Below are positions 51,260-62,832 of a stretch of DNA of 64,000 bases, one piece after another; positions within the stretch are counted from its first letter, which is position 1, and each line of letters opens with the position of its first letter. The stretch comes from Shewanella subflava (GTDB taxonomy: Bacteria > Pseudomonadota > Gammaproteobacteria > Enterobacterales > Shewanellaceae): assembly GCF_025971955.1 (NCBI RefSeq), contig NZ_JAPDMX010000024.1:159562-223561 (forward strand). The letters are read 5' to 3'. Made by a program: the position numbers and the translations under genes. A model generated the notes under the pieces. It saw only the letters and a program-made list of their open reading frames with translations. It ran no database searches and was not told the DNA's origin.

Positions 51260-52570
51260 ATGAGCCAAACACATTTATCGACCAAAAAGTTCGCTGACTT
51301 TCCACTGCAAGATGCAGTTTTATCAGCCTTAAACGAGAACGGCTTTGAGTTTTGTACCCCAATTCAGGCCTTATCATTACCTATTTTATTACAAGCGAAA
51401 GACATTGCCGGCCAAGCGCAAACAGGTACAGGCAAAACCATGGCTTTTTTAGTGGCCACGTTTAATCATTTATTAACGGTTGCCGAACCCGAAGACCGAA
51501 AAAATACTGAACCTCGTGCCATTATCATGGCGCCAACGCGTGAGTTAGCGATTCAAATTGCCAAAGATGCTAACTTACTGGCAAAACATACCGGTTTAAA
51601 AGTGGGTATTGTTTATGGCGGTGAAAGCTACGAGACCCAACGTGAAGTATTAGATAAAGGCGTTGATATTCTTATCGGCACCACTGGCCGGATTATTGAT
51701 TATGTTCGCCAAGGTGTTATTAGCTTAAATCACATTCAAGCCGTGGTGTTAGATGAAGCAGATCGGATGTTCGATTTAGGCTTTATCAAAGACATTCGCT
51801 TTTTATTTCGTCGTATGCCAGACGCCAAAGCGCGTTTGAATATGCTGTTTTCTGCGACACTTTCAATGAAAGTGCAGGAATTGGCCTATGATCATATGAA
51901 TGATCCTGAAAAAGTTGAAATTGAGCCATTGGAAAAAACCTCGAAAAATATTAAAGAGGAAATCTTCTATCCTTCAATGGAAGATAAAATGCGCTTGTTG
52001 CTCACTTTGATTGAAGAAGATTGGCCAGATAAAGCCATTGTGTTCTCCAATACAAAGCACAGCTGTGAAAAATTGTGGTCGTATTTAGAAGGTGATGGTC
52101 ATCGTGTTGGATTATTAACTGGTGACGTTCCACAGAAGAAACGTATTCGTATTCTTGAGCAATTTACTAGCGGTCAGCTAGATATTCTGGTGGCGACAGA
52201 TGTTGCTGCGCGTGGTTTACACATTTCCGATGTGTCACACGTCTATAATTACGACTTACCAGATGACTGTGAAGATTATGTTCACCGTATTGGTCGTACA
52301 GGCCGTGCGGGTCAAAAAGGGATTTCAATCAGCTTTGCCTGTGAAGAATATGCCCTAAATTTACCCGCTATTGAAACCTACATCACTCACTCTATCCCCG
52401 TGTCAGATTATGATCGTGAAGCATTATTAGATGATATTCCGCCTCCAGTGCGCATTCATCGTAAGCACCCGACAAGTCGTACTCGTGATGGTGCAAGTAA
52501 AGGTGCACACCGAAGTGGTAGTAATAGCAATAGCCGAGCTCCACGTCATAGGACTCGTAGACCTTCGTAA
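51260..52570 (+). CDS. rhlB: ATP-dependent RNA helicase RhlB
   Basis: A 436-residue DEAD-box helicase of the RNA degradosome. Motifs are the Q motif [43 protein letters not shown], and [12 protein letters not shown] with [10 protein letters not shown]. The C-terminal tail is basic ([12 protein letters not shown]) for RNA contact. It works with RNase E and PNPase. The stop is immediately followed by the gppA start. Confidence 0.95.
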   Translation: MSQTHLSTKKFADFPLQDAVLSALNENGFEFCTPIQALSLPILLQAKDIAGQAQTGTGKTMAFLVATFNHLLTVAEPEDRKNTEPRAIIMAPTRELAIQIAKDANLLAKHTGLKVGIVYGGESYETQREVLDKGVDILIGTTGRIIDYVRQGVISLNHIQAVVLDEADRMFDLGFIKDIRFLFRRMPDAKARLNMLFSATLSMKVQELAYDHMNDPEKVEIEPLEKTSKNIKEEIFYPSMEDKMRLLLTLIEEDWPDKAIVFSNTKHSCEKLWSYLEGDGHRVGLLTGDVPQKKRIRILEQFTSGQLDILVATDVAARGLHISDVSHVYNYDLPDDCEDYVHRIGRTGRAGQKGISISFACEEYALNLPAIETYITHSIPVSDYDREALLDDIPPPVRIHRKHPTSRTRDGASKGAHRSGSNSNSRAPRHRTRRPS

Positions 52571-53512
52571 ATGCCAACCTTATCGACCTTAACGCCTTAT
52601 GCTGCAATTACATTAGGCTCTAACAGTTTTAATATGCTGGTAGCCACCACGGTTGCTGGCAAGCCACAGATTATCGCTAAATACAAACGCAAGGTTCGCC
52701 TTGCGGAAGGTATTAGAGACGATGGTTATTTGTCGGATGAGGTGATGCAACGGGGCTTAGATTGTTTAGGTCTGTTTGCGGCTATGCTTAAAAAACATCA
52801 AGTTTTCCATGATGATGTTGCCGTTATCGCTACCGCGACTTTACGCCTGATCGCCAATGCCGACACCTTCCAACAAAAAGCATTGCCTATATTGGGTCAC
52901 CCGATTGAGATTATTTCAGGCTTACGCGAAGCTGAACTAATCTATCAAGGTATGGTGGCGACAACTGCGGGGGAAGGAAAACGCCTAGTCATTGATATTG
53001 GCGGCGCCAGTACTGAGTTTATTGTTGGTAAAGGTCGAAAGGTGTTATTTAAAACCAGTTTATCTATGGGCGGCGTGGTATTTAACCAGCGTTTTTTCCA
53101 TACTACTCCTTTTCAAATACTCGACTTTTCCCAAGCTAAAGACGCCGTGAAAGCCACATTACTCCCGCATATGTCAGCGCTGACAGACTTAGGTTGGGAT
53201 ACTGTAGTAGGGGCTTCGGGGGTGATTCAATCTGTGGTGTCGGTTTTGCAGCATAGACAAGTTTCAGAAGTCATTACCCTTAATGTATTGCAGGCATTTA
53301 GAGATGAAATTTTAGCGCAAGCAGATTTGGCATTATCTGATATTAGAGGGTTAACGCCAGAGCAAGCACCGACTTTTGCATCCGGTGTTGCCATTCTTCT
53401 GGCTTTGTTTGAGTTGCTGTCAATTAAGCAGTTACATCTGGCTGGCGGGGCATTGCGTGAAGGCGTGCTTCAAGATTTAGCCGAGGCACAAACTCAACGC
53501 TTGAATACATGA
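52571..53512 (+). CDS. gppA: Ppx/GppA-family phosphatase, short form
   Basis: 313 residues that align with the first two-thirds of E. coli GppA (IKRKVRLAAG-like segment, VIDIGGASTEFIVG, VGASGVIQS, LAGGALREGVLQD), but the C-terminal ~180-residue domain is absent. Two active-site positions differ: ITLGSNSF has Thr where the family has Asp in DLGSNS, and ISGLREAELIYQG lacks the first Glu of the EEA motif. It could be a pentaphosphate or polyphosphate phosphatase with altered activity, or a binding protein. It abuts rhlB, the same order as in E. coli. Confidence 0.85.
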   Translation: MPTLSTLTPYAAITLGSNSFNMLVATTVAGKPQIIAKYKRKVRLAEGIRDDGYLSDEVMQRGLDCLGLFAAMLKKHQVFHDDVAVIATATLRLIANADTFQQKALPILGHPIEIISGLREAELIYQGMVATTAGEGKRLVIDIGGASTEFIVGKGRKVLFKTSLSMGGVVFNQRFFHTTPFQILDFSQAKDAVKATLLPHMSALTDLGWDTVVGASGVIQSVVSVLQHRQVSEVITLNVLQAFRDEILAQADLALSDIRGLTPEQAPTFASGVAILLALFELLSIKQLHLAGGALREGVLQDLAEAQTQRLNT

Positions 53513-53536
53513 CCCTACGCGGCGTATGGCCTTAAA

Positions 53537-53572
53537 AAACAAAACGCCCGATCAAGTTCATCGAGCGTTTTA
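53537..53572 (+). terminator. Terminator of rhlB-gppA
   Basis: An imperfect stem (AAAACGC...GAT with ATCGAGCGTTTT) and T-run, 25 bases after the gppA stop. Confidence 0.7.
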
Positions 53573-53627
53573 AACTGCAAAAAGTGTCAACTTATTTCAG
53601 GACAAGTCATAGCTGAATTTGATTTTC

Positions 53628-53874
53628 AGCCCATAAACTACCTACTCAGTAGGTGGTTATCATCAATTAGGCTTTGCCTGAAGTATGTTCAATAGCTGAT
53701 TAACTCAAGTGATAGGTGAGCTGCGCTAATGGTGCGGTACAAGCTTCTAAATCAGGGATGATTTGGTCGAGCCTATAGGGATATATTTACGGCGTCTTGT
53801 TAATGCACGATAGGAAAGCGCCCTTTTAGGGCGTGATATCAAAGCCACCTTCTTCAGAAGGTGGATTCTTTACT
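53628..53874. repeat. Dispersed palindrome-ended repeat, copy 2 (short form)
   Basis: A 247-bp relative of 4745-5106 lacking about 111 internal bases. End hairpins are better preserved here: CTACCTAC/GTAGGTGG at the left and CCACCTTC/GAAGGTGG at the right, plus an internal GCGCCC/GGGCGT hairpin before GATATCAA. No coding capacity. Confidence 0.8.
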
Positions 53875-53902
53875 ATACCCATCACAATCATTCTGATGGG
53901 TA

Positions 53903-54454
53903 TTATTGTAAAATGTTGACTAAATCAGCTTCCAGTGTCACTTGTGGACGCTCAACAATACGGCCAATCTCTTTACCTTTTTGCTCGACAATAAAGGTCG
54001 GAATACGTGAAAACTCATATTGTGCAGCTAATCCCTGTGGATCAAGTTTGCTTCTATCAACCCCAATATAGGTGACCGTCAGATTTGGGTTTGCAGCAGC
54101 TTCGATTAAGCGCATAAAACGGGGCGTTTCACGGTGGCAATCTGGACACCAAGTACCAATGATTACCACTATGTTGGTTGGCTCAGAAATGGTTTTTAAT
54201 ATATCAATTTGAGCCGCATCAGTTGCATAGTTTTGGTACTCATCACTGTAGCCAGGTAAATCTTTTGCAAGGGTTTCGGTCGTTACAATACCAGTAATAA
54301 TCACTTCTTTTTTCTCCTCACTGCAGGTTGCTATAAAGCCTTGTGATGCCTCATCAAAACTGCAACCGCTGTTGGCGAAAGCATTAGGTGTGATCATTTG
54401 GCTGCTAAAGAATAATGCCGTAGTGGCTAATAATGTTTTAACGTTATTGTGCAT
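53903..54454 (-). CDS. Exported thioredoxin-fold protein
   Basis: A 183-residue protein with a signal peptide (cleavage near AFANS, residue 28) and a thioredoxin-like domain with active site WCPDC (VVIIGTWCPDCHRETPRF) and a cis-Pro loop (FSRIPTFIV). Two extra cysteines near the mature N terminus (GCSFDEASQGFIATC) could form a second disulfide. It is likely a periplasmic thiol-disulfide enzyme; the partner is unknown. It is a single gene next to the dispersed repeat. Confidence 0.85.
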   Translation of the reverse strand: MHNNVKTLLATTALFFSSQMITPNAFANSGCSFDEASQGFIATCSEEKKEVIITGIVTTETLAKDLPGYSDEYQNYATDAAQIDILKTISEPTNIVVIIGTWCPDCHRETPRFMRLIEAAANPNLTVTYIGVDRSKLDPQGLAAQYEFSRIPTFIVEQKGKEIGRIVERPQVTLEADLVNILQ

Positions 54455-54607
54455 GATAAAGCCTCAATGAAGAAGAGAAAGAGTGCATTCGTCATTCAAA
54501 CACGGCTTGTATTAACTGTTAAGTATTAACCATTGCTGATGTTATCCTGATCACGGATATGGCGTTATTTAGGTATTTTTTGCGAGTTGATGCAGCGAAC
54601 TATACAT

Positions 54608-54635
54608 AAAAAAAGGAAGCATTATGCTTCCTTTT
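54608..54635 (-). terminator. Rho-independent terminator of hemB
   Basis: An AAAAGGAAGC/GCTTCCTTTT stem with a 5-nt loop. On the minus strand it runs into eight T residues, 21 bases after the hemB stop. Confidence 0.92.
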
Positions 54636-54655
54636 GGTATCTCACCATCAATGGG

Positions 54656-55669
<1,014 letters not shown>

Positions 55670-55680
55670 CTACTCCAGGG

Positions 55681-57603
55681 TTAAGATGTCTCTGATTCAG
55701 CCGAGTAAAGGCAGACTTTATTTCTACCATTGCGCTTAGCTTGGTATAGCGCTTTATCAGCTTGGTCTAATAAAATTGTTGGGTGATCATCGCTGTCGAC
55801 AATCGCCACTGAAATTCCGATACTGACGGTAAGCGGAATATCATGGCTATCCCACTTAATACTCAATACTTCAATGGCTTTACGTATCATTTCGGCAACT
55901 TGTATTGCACCATCTTCATCAGTGTTAGGCAAGATGATAGCAAATTCTTCACCGCCAAAACGTGACACCAGATCGGTTGGACGCTTTAAATTTTCAGATA
56001 AAGATTGAGCTATAATTTGTAAGGTATGATCCCCAGCCAAATGACCATATTGATCATTGATGTTTTTAAACTTATCAATATCAAGCATGAGTAATGCCAT
56101 CGGGGTTTGTTGGCGTCGACTAATACGACCTTCGGCTATCAGGCGTCTGTCAAAAACGCTGCGATTTTTTACTCCGGTTAAACTATCAATGGTGTTTTGT
56201 TCAGTCAGCTTTTGGTTCACTTCGTTCAATTCGCGCAAAGTGATCTCTAACTCTAAGGTTCGCTCTTGCACCATTTGTTCTAAACGCTCATTCGATTCAG
56301 CTTCTGCTTTAAGAGACTCTTCTCGAGTTATCCTCAGGCGTTCGGCTTGTTCTAAGGCTTGTTGCTGGATATTAAGTTTCGCTTTGCGTTCATCGTTATA
56401 ACGAATGGCAAGTACTGCTGCCATGGTGATCACTTCAAGTGTTACCCCCAGCATCATGGGTGTTTGCAATGGGATATCGATGTCAAATAGGCCAATATAG
56501 ATCCCGCCAGACACAATACAGCTAATCAATAAGGTCACTCTACCCAAGCCATACAGCCGTGCATTGCGCTGGCCGGCCCACACTTGCATAGCAGCAAAAA
56601 GGGTTAAAATAGTGCACACCAAGCTGACGAAATAAATCAAAATTTGGATGGCGATATTGTATGAAATGAACGGCAGTATAAAGGCCAAGGCAAAAGAAAT
56701 GGCAGCGAGTACACGACATGACCGCAGCATTTGTAGGTTGTGGTACTTCAGCAATAATACTTTTTCGGTGAACATTAAATTGAATCCCATCACCATAGGA
56801 ATGATGAAGGGAATAATGACATTTTGAATCTCAGGCCAGTCAGGCCATAAATATCGAAAGGATACACCGTAAATTGTCGCCATCAATAAAGCTAAACTGA
56901 GCACATAACCACTGTAGTAACTAAAACTGAATGAGCCAGATGCGAGGGCGATAAACAGACTGAACACACCAATTGCGAGCAGAAAACCTATTTGTAATCC
57001 ATGATTGAGGTTCTTGGTTTCGATTACCTGAGTTAAGTCATTCGGTGACCACAGCACCAGCGGTAAATTTAAGCTGCCATTAGTATTAATTTTGAGAAGA
57101 AATTGATGCGTTTCGCCGGGTTTAAGCGCAAAAGGAAACAAAAACGTGTTGCTTTGCAGCGGCCGATGTTTAAAAGCTAAGGAGTCACCCATTTGAGTGC
57201 TGGTGATTAAAGTGTCATTCACTTTATGGTATAAAACAATGCTATCCAATAAAGGATTATCTAAAGCCAGTATGCGAGTTTGATAATCATCTGGTGAATA
57301 TATACTGAAACGCAGCCACATATCTTTGACACCGATTATTTGGGTGTCATCTCGGGTGATCTTTCGCCATGTCGATGCCGGCTGCAGCTCTAACGTATGT
57401 AAATCTTTTATGTCATTTTGAGTTTGAATAAACAGCCAATCGGTCAATTTAATTTGCGTAATTGAACTATTACTTAAGCGCACAGCAGGTTGGTTTTGAT
57501 TATTTGCTGCATTTGCTGGGCAAATCAATACCAAGTTTAATATGACGAATATTAATCCAAACAACCATTCTGGTTTATAAATCGCAGGGCCAATTAAGTG
57601 CAT
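55681..57603 (-). CDS. Membrane diguanylate cyclase with 7TMR-DISM sensor
   Basis: 640 residues. Signal/anchor, periplasmic DISMED2-like domain (~40-185), seven membrane segments (~205-400), coiled coil (~405-470) and a C-terminal GGDEF domain with an active RFGGEEF. The inhibitory I-site RPTD lies five residues before GGEEF, so product feedback is expected. It makes c-di-GMP. The start overlaps the tatD stop in TAATG, so it is translationally coupled. It could oppose the HD-GYP enzyme at 25245. Confidence 0.92.
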   Translation of the reverse strand: MHLIGPAIYKPEWLFGLIFVILNLVLICPANAANNQNQPAVRLSNSSITQIKLTDWLFIQTQNDIKDLHTLELQPASTWRKITRDDTQIIGVKDMWLRFSIYSPDDYQTRILALDNPLLDSIVLYHKVNDTLITSTQMGDSLAFKHRPLQSNTFLFPFALKPGETHQFLLKINTNGSLNLPLVLWSPNDLTQVIETKNLNHGLQIGFLLAIGVFSLFIALASGSFSFSYYSGYVLSLALLMATIYGVSFRYLWPDWPEIQNVIIPFIIPMVMGFNLMFTEKVLLLKYHNLQMLRSCRVLAAISFALAFILPFISYNIAIQILIYFVSLVCTILTLFAAMQVWAGQRNARLYGLGRVTLLISCIVSGGIYIGLFDIDIPLQTPMMLGVTLEVITMAAVLAIRYNDERKAKLNIQQQALEQAERLRITREESLKAEAESNERLEQMVQERTLELEITLRELNEVNQKLTEQNTIDSLTGVKNRSVFDRRLIAEGRISRRQQTPMALLMLDIDKFKNINDQYGHLAGDHTLQIIAQSLSENLKRPTDLVSRFGGEEFAIILPNTDEDGAIQVAEMIRKAIEVLSIKWDSHDIPLTVSIGISVAIVDSDDHPTILLDQADKALYQAKRNGRNKVCLYSAESETS

Positions 57604-58415
57604 TATTGCTTGCCTGAAATGGTCGAGGATAAATTAAAAAATGCGCGGCTATTGTGATAACAGTGTTGAGCCAGCTCTGCATAATCTTGGCTTCGAAGTT
57701 TTGCCATTTCCTCGACAATAAAGGGGAGATATTGAGGTAAGTTTTTACTGGATTTGGGCTTAGGTCGCATACTTCTAGGTAATAGGTAAGGCGCATCGGT
57801 TTCGGCCATAATGCGGTTATTCGGAATGAACTTAACCAGATCAGCTAACCCTTGTCCTCGGCGTTCATCACAAATCCAACCCGTAATACCAATATATAAA
57901 TTCGCCGCTAAACAAGCATCTAACTCAGTCTTAGTTCCTGTAAAACAATGCAAAAGAGCATTGGGCAAATCAGCTCTGTACTGGTTAACGATTTCGATAA
58001 AATCATCGTGAGCATCACGACAATGCATATAAACTGGCATGTTAAGCTCGCAGGCTAGTTCCAGTTGGGCACTAAATGCGCGTCGTTGTTGATCTCGGGG
58101 AGAAAAGTCTCGATTGTAATCTAAGCCACACTCACCAATCGCAACCACGGAGGATTGTTTGGCAAGTTGCGTTAACTCATCCGCACTGGCATTAGTCCAT
58201 TGACTGGCGTAGTGAGGGTGAACCCCAACAGTACAAAATAACTGCGAAGGATATTGATCGCATAGATTGAGCGCTTGACGGCTTTCGTCAAGTTCACTGC
58301 CAATCACGATCAAAGGCGAAACATGTTGTTTCGCCGCTTGTTCGATAATGTCGCCGCATTTATCTACCAAACTTGGGTTAAGTAGATTAACGGCAATATC
58401 AATGTGCTGGGTCAT
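57603..58415 (-). CDS. tatD: TatD-family metal-dependent deoxyribonuclease
   Basis: A 270-residue TIM-barrel hydrolase. Metal ligands: HIDIAVNL near the start (His-x-Asp, with Ile as x), VAIGECGLDYNRD (Glu), MHCRD, LHCFTGT and AETDAPYLLPRS. TatD acts as a 3'-5' exonuclease in DNA repair and is not needed for Tat export. It lies downstream of tatC and is coupled to the diguanylate cyclase gene. Confidence 0.93.
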   Translation of the reverse strand: MTQHIDIAVNLLNPSLVDKCGDIIEQAAKQHVSPLIVIGSELDESRQALNLCDQYPSQLFCTVGVHPHYASQWTNASADELTQLAKQSSVVAIGECGLDYNRDFSPRDQQRRAFSAQLELACELNMPVYMHCRDAHDDFIEIVNQYRADLPNALLHCFTGTKTELDACLAANLYIGITGWICDERRGQGLADLVKFIPNNRIMAETDAPYLLPRSMRPKPKSSKNLPQYLPFIVEEMAKLRSQDYAELAQHCYHNSRAFFNLSSTISGKQ

Positions 58416-58422
58416 TGATAAC

Positions 58423-58989
58423 TTATTTTAAGCGCTTTACTCGAGTGGTCGAATTACGATCATCAGTGCCGAGTAAGAATGAACTTAATGCGCCTTTTTC
58501 AATATAAATTGTTTGGCCCTTATTGATTTTAAAGCGATCGCTTTCAGTTTGTTTCCATACCTGACCGTTGTTTAACGTGATGATAAAAGCGCCGTAGGGA
58601 TCTTTACTCACTTCTGCGACTTCAAAGTATAGCTTACCGACTTCCTCTTCGATGGTTTTTTGTAAACCAAAAGCTGCAGCAGGATCTTGCGCAGTATTGC
58701 TTACTACAGGAGTTGTGTTGTTTACAACGGGTGTTGGGGCAACTGCTGGAGTTGCGACAGTAGGAGTTGCGGCCGTTGATTGCACTGCAACCGCGGGTAA
58801 TGTTACGGCTACAGCGTGGCCATTTTGATTAGCTTGCTGTACTTTTTCAGCTAAAGCATCATAACAAATTAGGCGGTCAAGCTTATCGCTTTTAACCGCA
58901 CAAATTGAAAGTTGTTGTTCTAATCCAGTATTTGCTTGAGCAGTCGTCGATGCCAGTATAAGGGCTGTAGCAATCCAAGTTAAGCGCAT
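58423..58989 (-). CDS. Exported protein of unknown function in the tat cluster
   Basis: 188 residues with a signal peptide (cleavage near AQANT, residue 19). A short N-terminal cysteine motif ICAVKSDKLDRLICYDALA recalls secreted or T6SS-associated small domains. A low-complexity Thr/Pro/Val/Ala linker (~60-105) precedes a beta-rich C-terminal domain (AFIITLNNGQVWKQTESDRF, ending TTRVKRLK). It sits between tatC and tatD on the same strand; the link to Tat is positional only. Confidence 0.75.
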   Translation of the reverse strand: MRLTWIATALILASTTAQANTGLEQQLSICAVKSDKLDRLICYDALAEKVQQANQNGHAVAVTLPAVAVQSTAATPTVATPAVAPTPVVNNTTPVVSNTAQDPAAAFGLQKTIEEEVGKLYFEVAEVSKDPYGAFIITLNNGQVWKQTESDRFKINKGQTIYIEKGALSSFLLGTDDRNSTTRVKRLK

Positions 58990-59034
58990 GATTTATTCCT
59001 TGTTATTATTAACTAATCACTGATGCATTAAGGA

Positions 59035-59790
59035 TTAGTTATGGGTGTGCTCGTTGTCCGGCACATCTTCTTCGTCATCTTTGGGTGTATACAATTTAGC
59101 CGCTAACAAACCACCTTCAAACAGCAGTAGCATAGGGATGGCTAGCATAGTTTGGGAGATGATATCAGGAGGAGTAAGCAACATGCCAATAACAAATGCA
59201 CCTACAACAATATATGGACGTTTTTCTTTCAATTCAGCTGGTGTAGTTACCCCTGCCCAACACAGTAATACTACAGCGACTGGGATTTCAAATGCTAAAC
59301 CAAAGGCGAAAAACAGTTTTAAAATAAAACTTAAATAACTGCTGATATCGGTTGCGACTTGCACGCCTTCAGGCGCAACGCTGGTAAAAAAGCCAAATAC
59401 CACAGGAAACACAACGTAATAAGCAAACGCGATACCTAAGTAAAACAAAAAGGTACTACTGGCTAATAACGGCAAAACTAAGCGTTTTTCATGCTTGTAT
59501 AAGCCGGGGGCCACAAAAGACCAAATTTGAAACAGCACATAAGGTATTGCGACAAAAAATGATAGCACTAATGTGAGTTTAAACGGCGCAAAAAACGGGG
59601 CAGCAACATCGGTTGCAATCATGCTACCCGTTTCAGGCAAAGACTGCATTAGCGGTAGCGCGATGTAATGATAGATATCGTTAGCCCAATATACTGTGGC
59701 AATAAAAACCAGTAAAACACTGCCGATTGCTTTAAGTAATTTGGTGCGTAATTCTAGCAAATGGCTAATAAGCGGTTGCTGCTGCGACAT
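59035..59790 (-). CDS. tatC: Sec-independent protein translocase TatC
   Basis: A 251-residue inner-membrane protein with six membrane segments. TatC holds the twin-arginine signal receptor. Conserved features are the N-terminal [12 protein letters not shown] (with the key Glu-Leu-Arg) and the loop [11 protein letters not shown]. It begins 3 bases after the tatB stop. The acidic C-terminal tail is as usual. Confidence 0.96.
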   Translation of the reverse strand: MSQQQPLISHLLELRTKLLKAIGSVLLVFIATVYWANDIYHYIALPLMQSLPETGSMIATDVAAPFFAPFKLTLVLSFFVAIPYVLFQIWSFVAPGLYKHEKRLVLPLLASSTFLFYLGIAFAYYVVFPVVFGFFTSVAPEGVQVATDISSYLSFILKLFFAFGLAFEIPVAVVLLCWAGVTTPAELKEKRPYIVVGAFVIGMLLTPPDIISQTMLAIPMLLLFEGGLLAAKLYTPKDDEEDVPDNEHTHN

Positions 59791-59793
59791 GAA

Positions 59794-60213
59794 TTATCCG
59801 TTGGATTTAGTTGAACTAGAGTTGCTAGTATCTGATAAAGATTTAGCGGCCTCATCGGCAGGTGTGTCTACTGCTGGTGCAGTGGGTGCAGATGATTGCG
59901 TCGGGTTATTGTCTTCAACCTGATAAGGGCGATTAACCGACTGGGCTGCTTGTTTTAGCTCATCGATGGACTGCTGTAATTCAGGTGATAAATTTGATAA
60001 ACCTTTGCTTTCGGCTTTTTTCAAGTCGGCATGCAATTGTTCAATCTTAAGCTCTTGCTCAAGTTCATCTTTCACTGAATTTGCCATGCGTTTTATGGCA
60101 CGGATCCATCCTGTAATTGAACGTACTGCAACAGGTAGACGTTCAGGGCCGAGAACAACCAGCCCTAAAATACCTATTAGCAGCAGCTCCATAAAGCCGA
60201 TACCGTCAAACAT
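59794..60213 (-). CDS. tatB: Sec-independent protein translocase TatB
   Basis: 139 residues: one N-terminal membrane helix ([27 protein letters not shown], with the conserved Glu and GPxRLP hinge), an amphipathic helix and a long hydrophilic tail rich in Ser, Thr and Ala. TatB partners TatC in binding Tat substrates. It starts 6 bases after tatA. Confidence 0.94.
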   Translation of the reverse strand: MFDGIGFMELLLIGILGLVVLGPERLPVAVRSITGWIRAIKRMANSVKDELEQELKIEQLHADLKKAESKGLSNLSPELQQSIDELKQAAQSVNRPYQVEDNNPTQSSAPTAPAVDTPADEAAKSLSDTSNSSSTKSNG

Positions 60214-60219
60214 AATAAA

Positions 60220-60459
60220 TTACGCCTGTTCTTTGTCCTTAGACTCAGGTTTCTTTTCAGTCGCCTGCTGTGAGGTTTGTGCTGTTTGCACAGTGGTATC
60301 TTCTAATGATTTCTTTTCATCTTCAGATGACATGGCATTTTTAAACCCTTTTACCGCACCGCCTAAATCACCACCTAATGAACGGAGCTTTTTAGTACCG
60401 AATAATAGAATAACGATAAGCGCTATGATTAAAAGCTGCCAAATACTGATGCCGCCCAT
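60220..60459 (-). CDS. tatA: Sec-independent protein translocase TatA
   Basis: 79 residues: a short membrane helix ([24 protein letters not shown]) with the FGTKKLR hinge, amphipathic helix [16 protein letters not shown] and charged tail. It oligomerises to form the Tat pore. GAGGAAA precedes the start. First of tatABC; a 106-base gap separates it from ubiB. Confidence 0.95.
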   Translation of the reverse strand: MGGISIWQLLIIALIVILLFGTKKLRSLGGDLGGAVKGFKNAMSSEDEKKSLEDTTVQTAQTSQQATEKKPESKDKEQA

Positions 60460-60565
60460 GGGATTTCCTCTTTAATATAAATGGTGTTTTGTTGCACAAA
60501 ACTTAAAAAACCATAATAAGGTCAATTTATTTAAGTATTATGAACTTCTAATAAATTAGTGCTAG

Positions 60566-62215
60566 CTAAAATTTACGATTTTTTGGCCTAGATCGCCATC
60601 CTGCTATCCATAAAATACTGCCAGCACAGATACAAGTGTAAGCGGGCCATAGTGTAGCGCTTTGATTGAATAATATTGTGCCACAGATCAACAAAACGGC
60701 AGAAGTGATAAGCAAGTAGTTACTTTTGTGAGATTTTTGTTGGTAACGCAAGTACTTATCAAGCATTTGTTGTTGAGTGCCTAATAATTTACGACCAATT
60801 TTAAGGTTGTCATAAATTAATTCAGGCAATTCAGGTAGCATATCAGCCCAGTAGGGGGCATTAGTTTTAACTTTATTAAACATAGCCTTATGGCCAACCT
60901 GTTCTGCCATCCAGTTTTCTAAAAATGGCTTAGCAGTTTGCCACAAATCAAGTTGGGGGTATAACTGTCTGCCTAAGCCTTCAATATACAATAAGGTTTT
61001 TTCAAGCAATACCAGTTGAGGTTGCACCACTATGTCAAAGTGACGGGCGGTTCTAAACAGTTCTAATAACACATGGCCAAATGAGATTTCATCAAGGGGT
61101 TTATTGAACATAGGCTCACAAACCACTTTTACAGCTTGTTCAAATGCCAATACGTCAGTGTGTTCAGATACCCACCCCGATTCAATGTAAAGCTGGGCAA
61201 TTTTATGGTAATCGCGATTAAAAAATGCCAAAAAGTTTTCAGCAAGATAGCGTTTATCTATCTCGGTTAAGGTGCCCATAATGCCGCAGTCTAAACCAAT
61301 GTAATAAGGGTTTTCTGGGTGTTCAGTGCTAATAAAAATATTGCCAGGGTGCATGTCAGCATGGAAAAAGTTATCCCTGAACACCTGAGTAAAAAATAGC
61401 TCAACTCCGCGTTCGGCAAGTAATTTAAAGTTAGTGCCTTGGGCACGAAGCGCTGCCGTGTCGGAGACGGGAATACCATATACACGTTCCATCACCATGA
61501 GGCGTTGATAACAATGTTCTTCATATACATAAGGAACATAAAGTGCATCTGAATCTAAAAAGTTGTTTCTTAGTTTTGTGGCGTTTAACGCTTCTAGTTT
61601 AAGGTTAAGCTCACCCAAAATCGTGGTGCGATAATCATCAATCACTTCGGCAGGGCGCAGGCGGTTACCTTCACCGAGTAAGCGCTCCAATAGATTGGCG
61701 GTTTGTACCATAAGCTGTAAATCGGCATTGATGTTGGCTTCAACATTGGGGCGTAACACTTTTAACACCACTTCTTTGCCGTTTGATTTTAAAATAGCGG
61801 TATGCACCTGAGAAATTGAGGCGCTTGCAAGAGGCGTATCTTCAAAATCATCAAAGAGGTTTTCTATGGGTTCGCCCAGGGCGGTTTCAATTGCTTCTCG
61901 AGCCAAGGCTGAGTCAAATGGCGGCACGCGATCTTGCAGCATTGCCAGTTGATATGCCCACTCGTCATCTAATAAATCTCGTCGAGTGGACAGCATCTGG
62001 CCTAATTTAATATAAACAGGCCCTAGCTCTTGCATGGCCAGCTTTAGGCGTTCAGCGGGCTTTTTGTCTTTATGGTGGTTGCGTAACCAGAAAAAACACA
62101 TCCGCAATAATTTGAAGTACCAAGGCGTTTTGTGTCGTGGTAATAAATCATCTAGGCCGAAGAGAAGTACGGTTTTAATGACATGGTAACCACGCCTGAT
62201 ACTAGCAACTGTCAT
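60566..62215 (-). CDS. ubiB: Ubiquinone biosynthesis protein UbiB (atypical kinase/ATPase)
   Basis: A 549-residue ABC1/ADCK protein. The KxGQ motif ([15 protein letters not shown]), the A-rich loop ([10 protein letters not shown]), the [11 protein letters not shown] catalytic loop and IGLDCGIMG metal site are all present; two membrane helices lie at the C terminus (~500-545). It supports coenzyme Q biosynthesis through ATPase activity. Its ATG overlaps the ubiJ stop in ATGA, so the two are coupled. Confidence 0.95.
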   Translation of the reverse strand: MTVASIRRGYHVIKTVLLFGLDDLLPRHKTPWYFKLLRMCFFWLRNHHKDKKPAERLKLAMQELGPVYIKLGQMLSTRRDLLDDEWAYQLAMLQDRVPPFDSALAREAIETALGEPIENLFDDFEDTPLASASISQVHTAILKSNGKEVVLKVLRPNVEANINADLQLMVQTANLLERLLGEGNRLRPAEVIDDYRTTILGELNLKLEALNATKLRNNFLDSDALYVPYVYEEHCYQRLMVMERVYGIPVSDTAALRAQGTNFKLLAERGVELFFTQVFRDNFFHADMHPGNIFISTEHPENPYYIGLDCGIMGTLTEIDKRYLAENFLAFFNRDYHKIAQLYIESGWVSEHTDVLAFEQAVKVVCEPMFNKPLDEISFGHVLLELFRTARHFDIVVQPQLVLLEKTLLYIEGLGRQLYPQLDLWQTAKPFLENWMAEQVGHKAMFNKVKTNAPYWADMLPELPELIYDNLKIGRKLLGTQQQMLDKYLRYQQKSHKSNYLLITSAVLLICGTILFNQSATLWPAYTCICAGSILWIAGWRSRPKNRKF

Positions 62216-62832
62216 GAGGGGAATTTTTCTCTTAATTTGGCAATTCGCGCAGCGATATTATCGGTTTGCGAAACAAGTTGTTCAAGGTTATCACGAAAAT
62301 GCAGATAATCTATTTTATGCGGCGCTAGTCGATATTCTTCTGTGGTGAGTTGACCAATATGTGAACGGGTTTTTAACCATACTGATTTTATATCCTGCCC
62401 CAATTGTTGGGTAGTGGTCAGTAATTTATGGGTTGGAGCATCGCCAATATAGCGAGATAAAGGTTCAGCAAAATCAAACTCAATATGCTGAATAAAATGG
62501 CTAAAGGTTTGGAGTAGCTGAATGTCACCATCAATACTGAGCTTATCCTGTTTGATAAGTTCAGTCAGGTTTGCGCCTTCGCGCAGTTTATTGAGGGTCG
62601 ATGCATCGGCATGCACGGTGACCGCAACGTCACCCTCAAATTGACTCATGACCTGAATGTTTTTAGCAAAAATAAAATACAGTGGCCAAGACAGTTGGGT
62701 GAGTTGAATACAGAACACTTTGCCGTGTAAATTTTTTAAACGGGCATAATTTTGTTGTGCTTGCGGCGGCAGTTTAGCGAATGCTGTTTCGATGGCTGCG
62801 CAGGTTAACAAGGCAAAGTGATTCACGCGCAT
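62212..62832 (-). CDS. ubiJ: Ubiquinone biosynthesis accessory factor UbiJ (SCP2 domain)
   Basis: A 206-residue lipid-binding protein. The N-terminal SCP2-like domain (~15-110, [34 protein letters not shown]) carries hydrophobic Q intermediates for the soluble Ubi complex; the C-terminal helix pairs with UbiK in known systems. It sits between ubiE and ubiB with overlaps on both sides, as in E. coli. Confidence 0.92.
   Translation of the reverse strand: MRVNHFALLTCAAIETAFAKLPPQAQQNYARLKNLHGKVFCIQLTQLSWPLYFIFAKNIQVMSQFEGDVAVTVHADASTLNKLREGANLTELIKQDKLSIDGDIQLLQTFSHFIQHIEFDFAEPLSRYIGDAPTHKLLTTTQQLGQDIKSVWLKTRSHIGQLTTEEYRLAPHKIDYLHFRDNLEQLVSQTDNIAARIAKLREKFPS

Noticed and set aside
57575-57796. 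73-codon minus-strand frame at the tatD end
   Set aside because: Alternative frame within tatD; the tatD frame is well supported by motifs.
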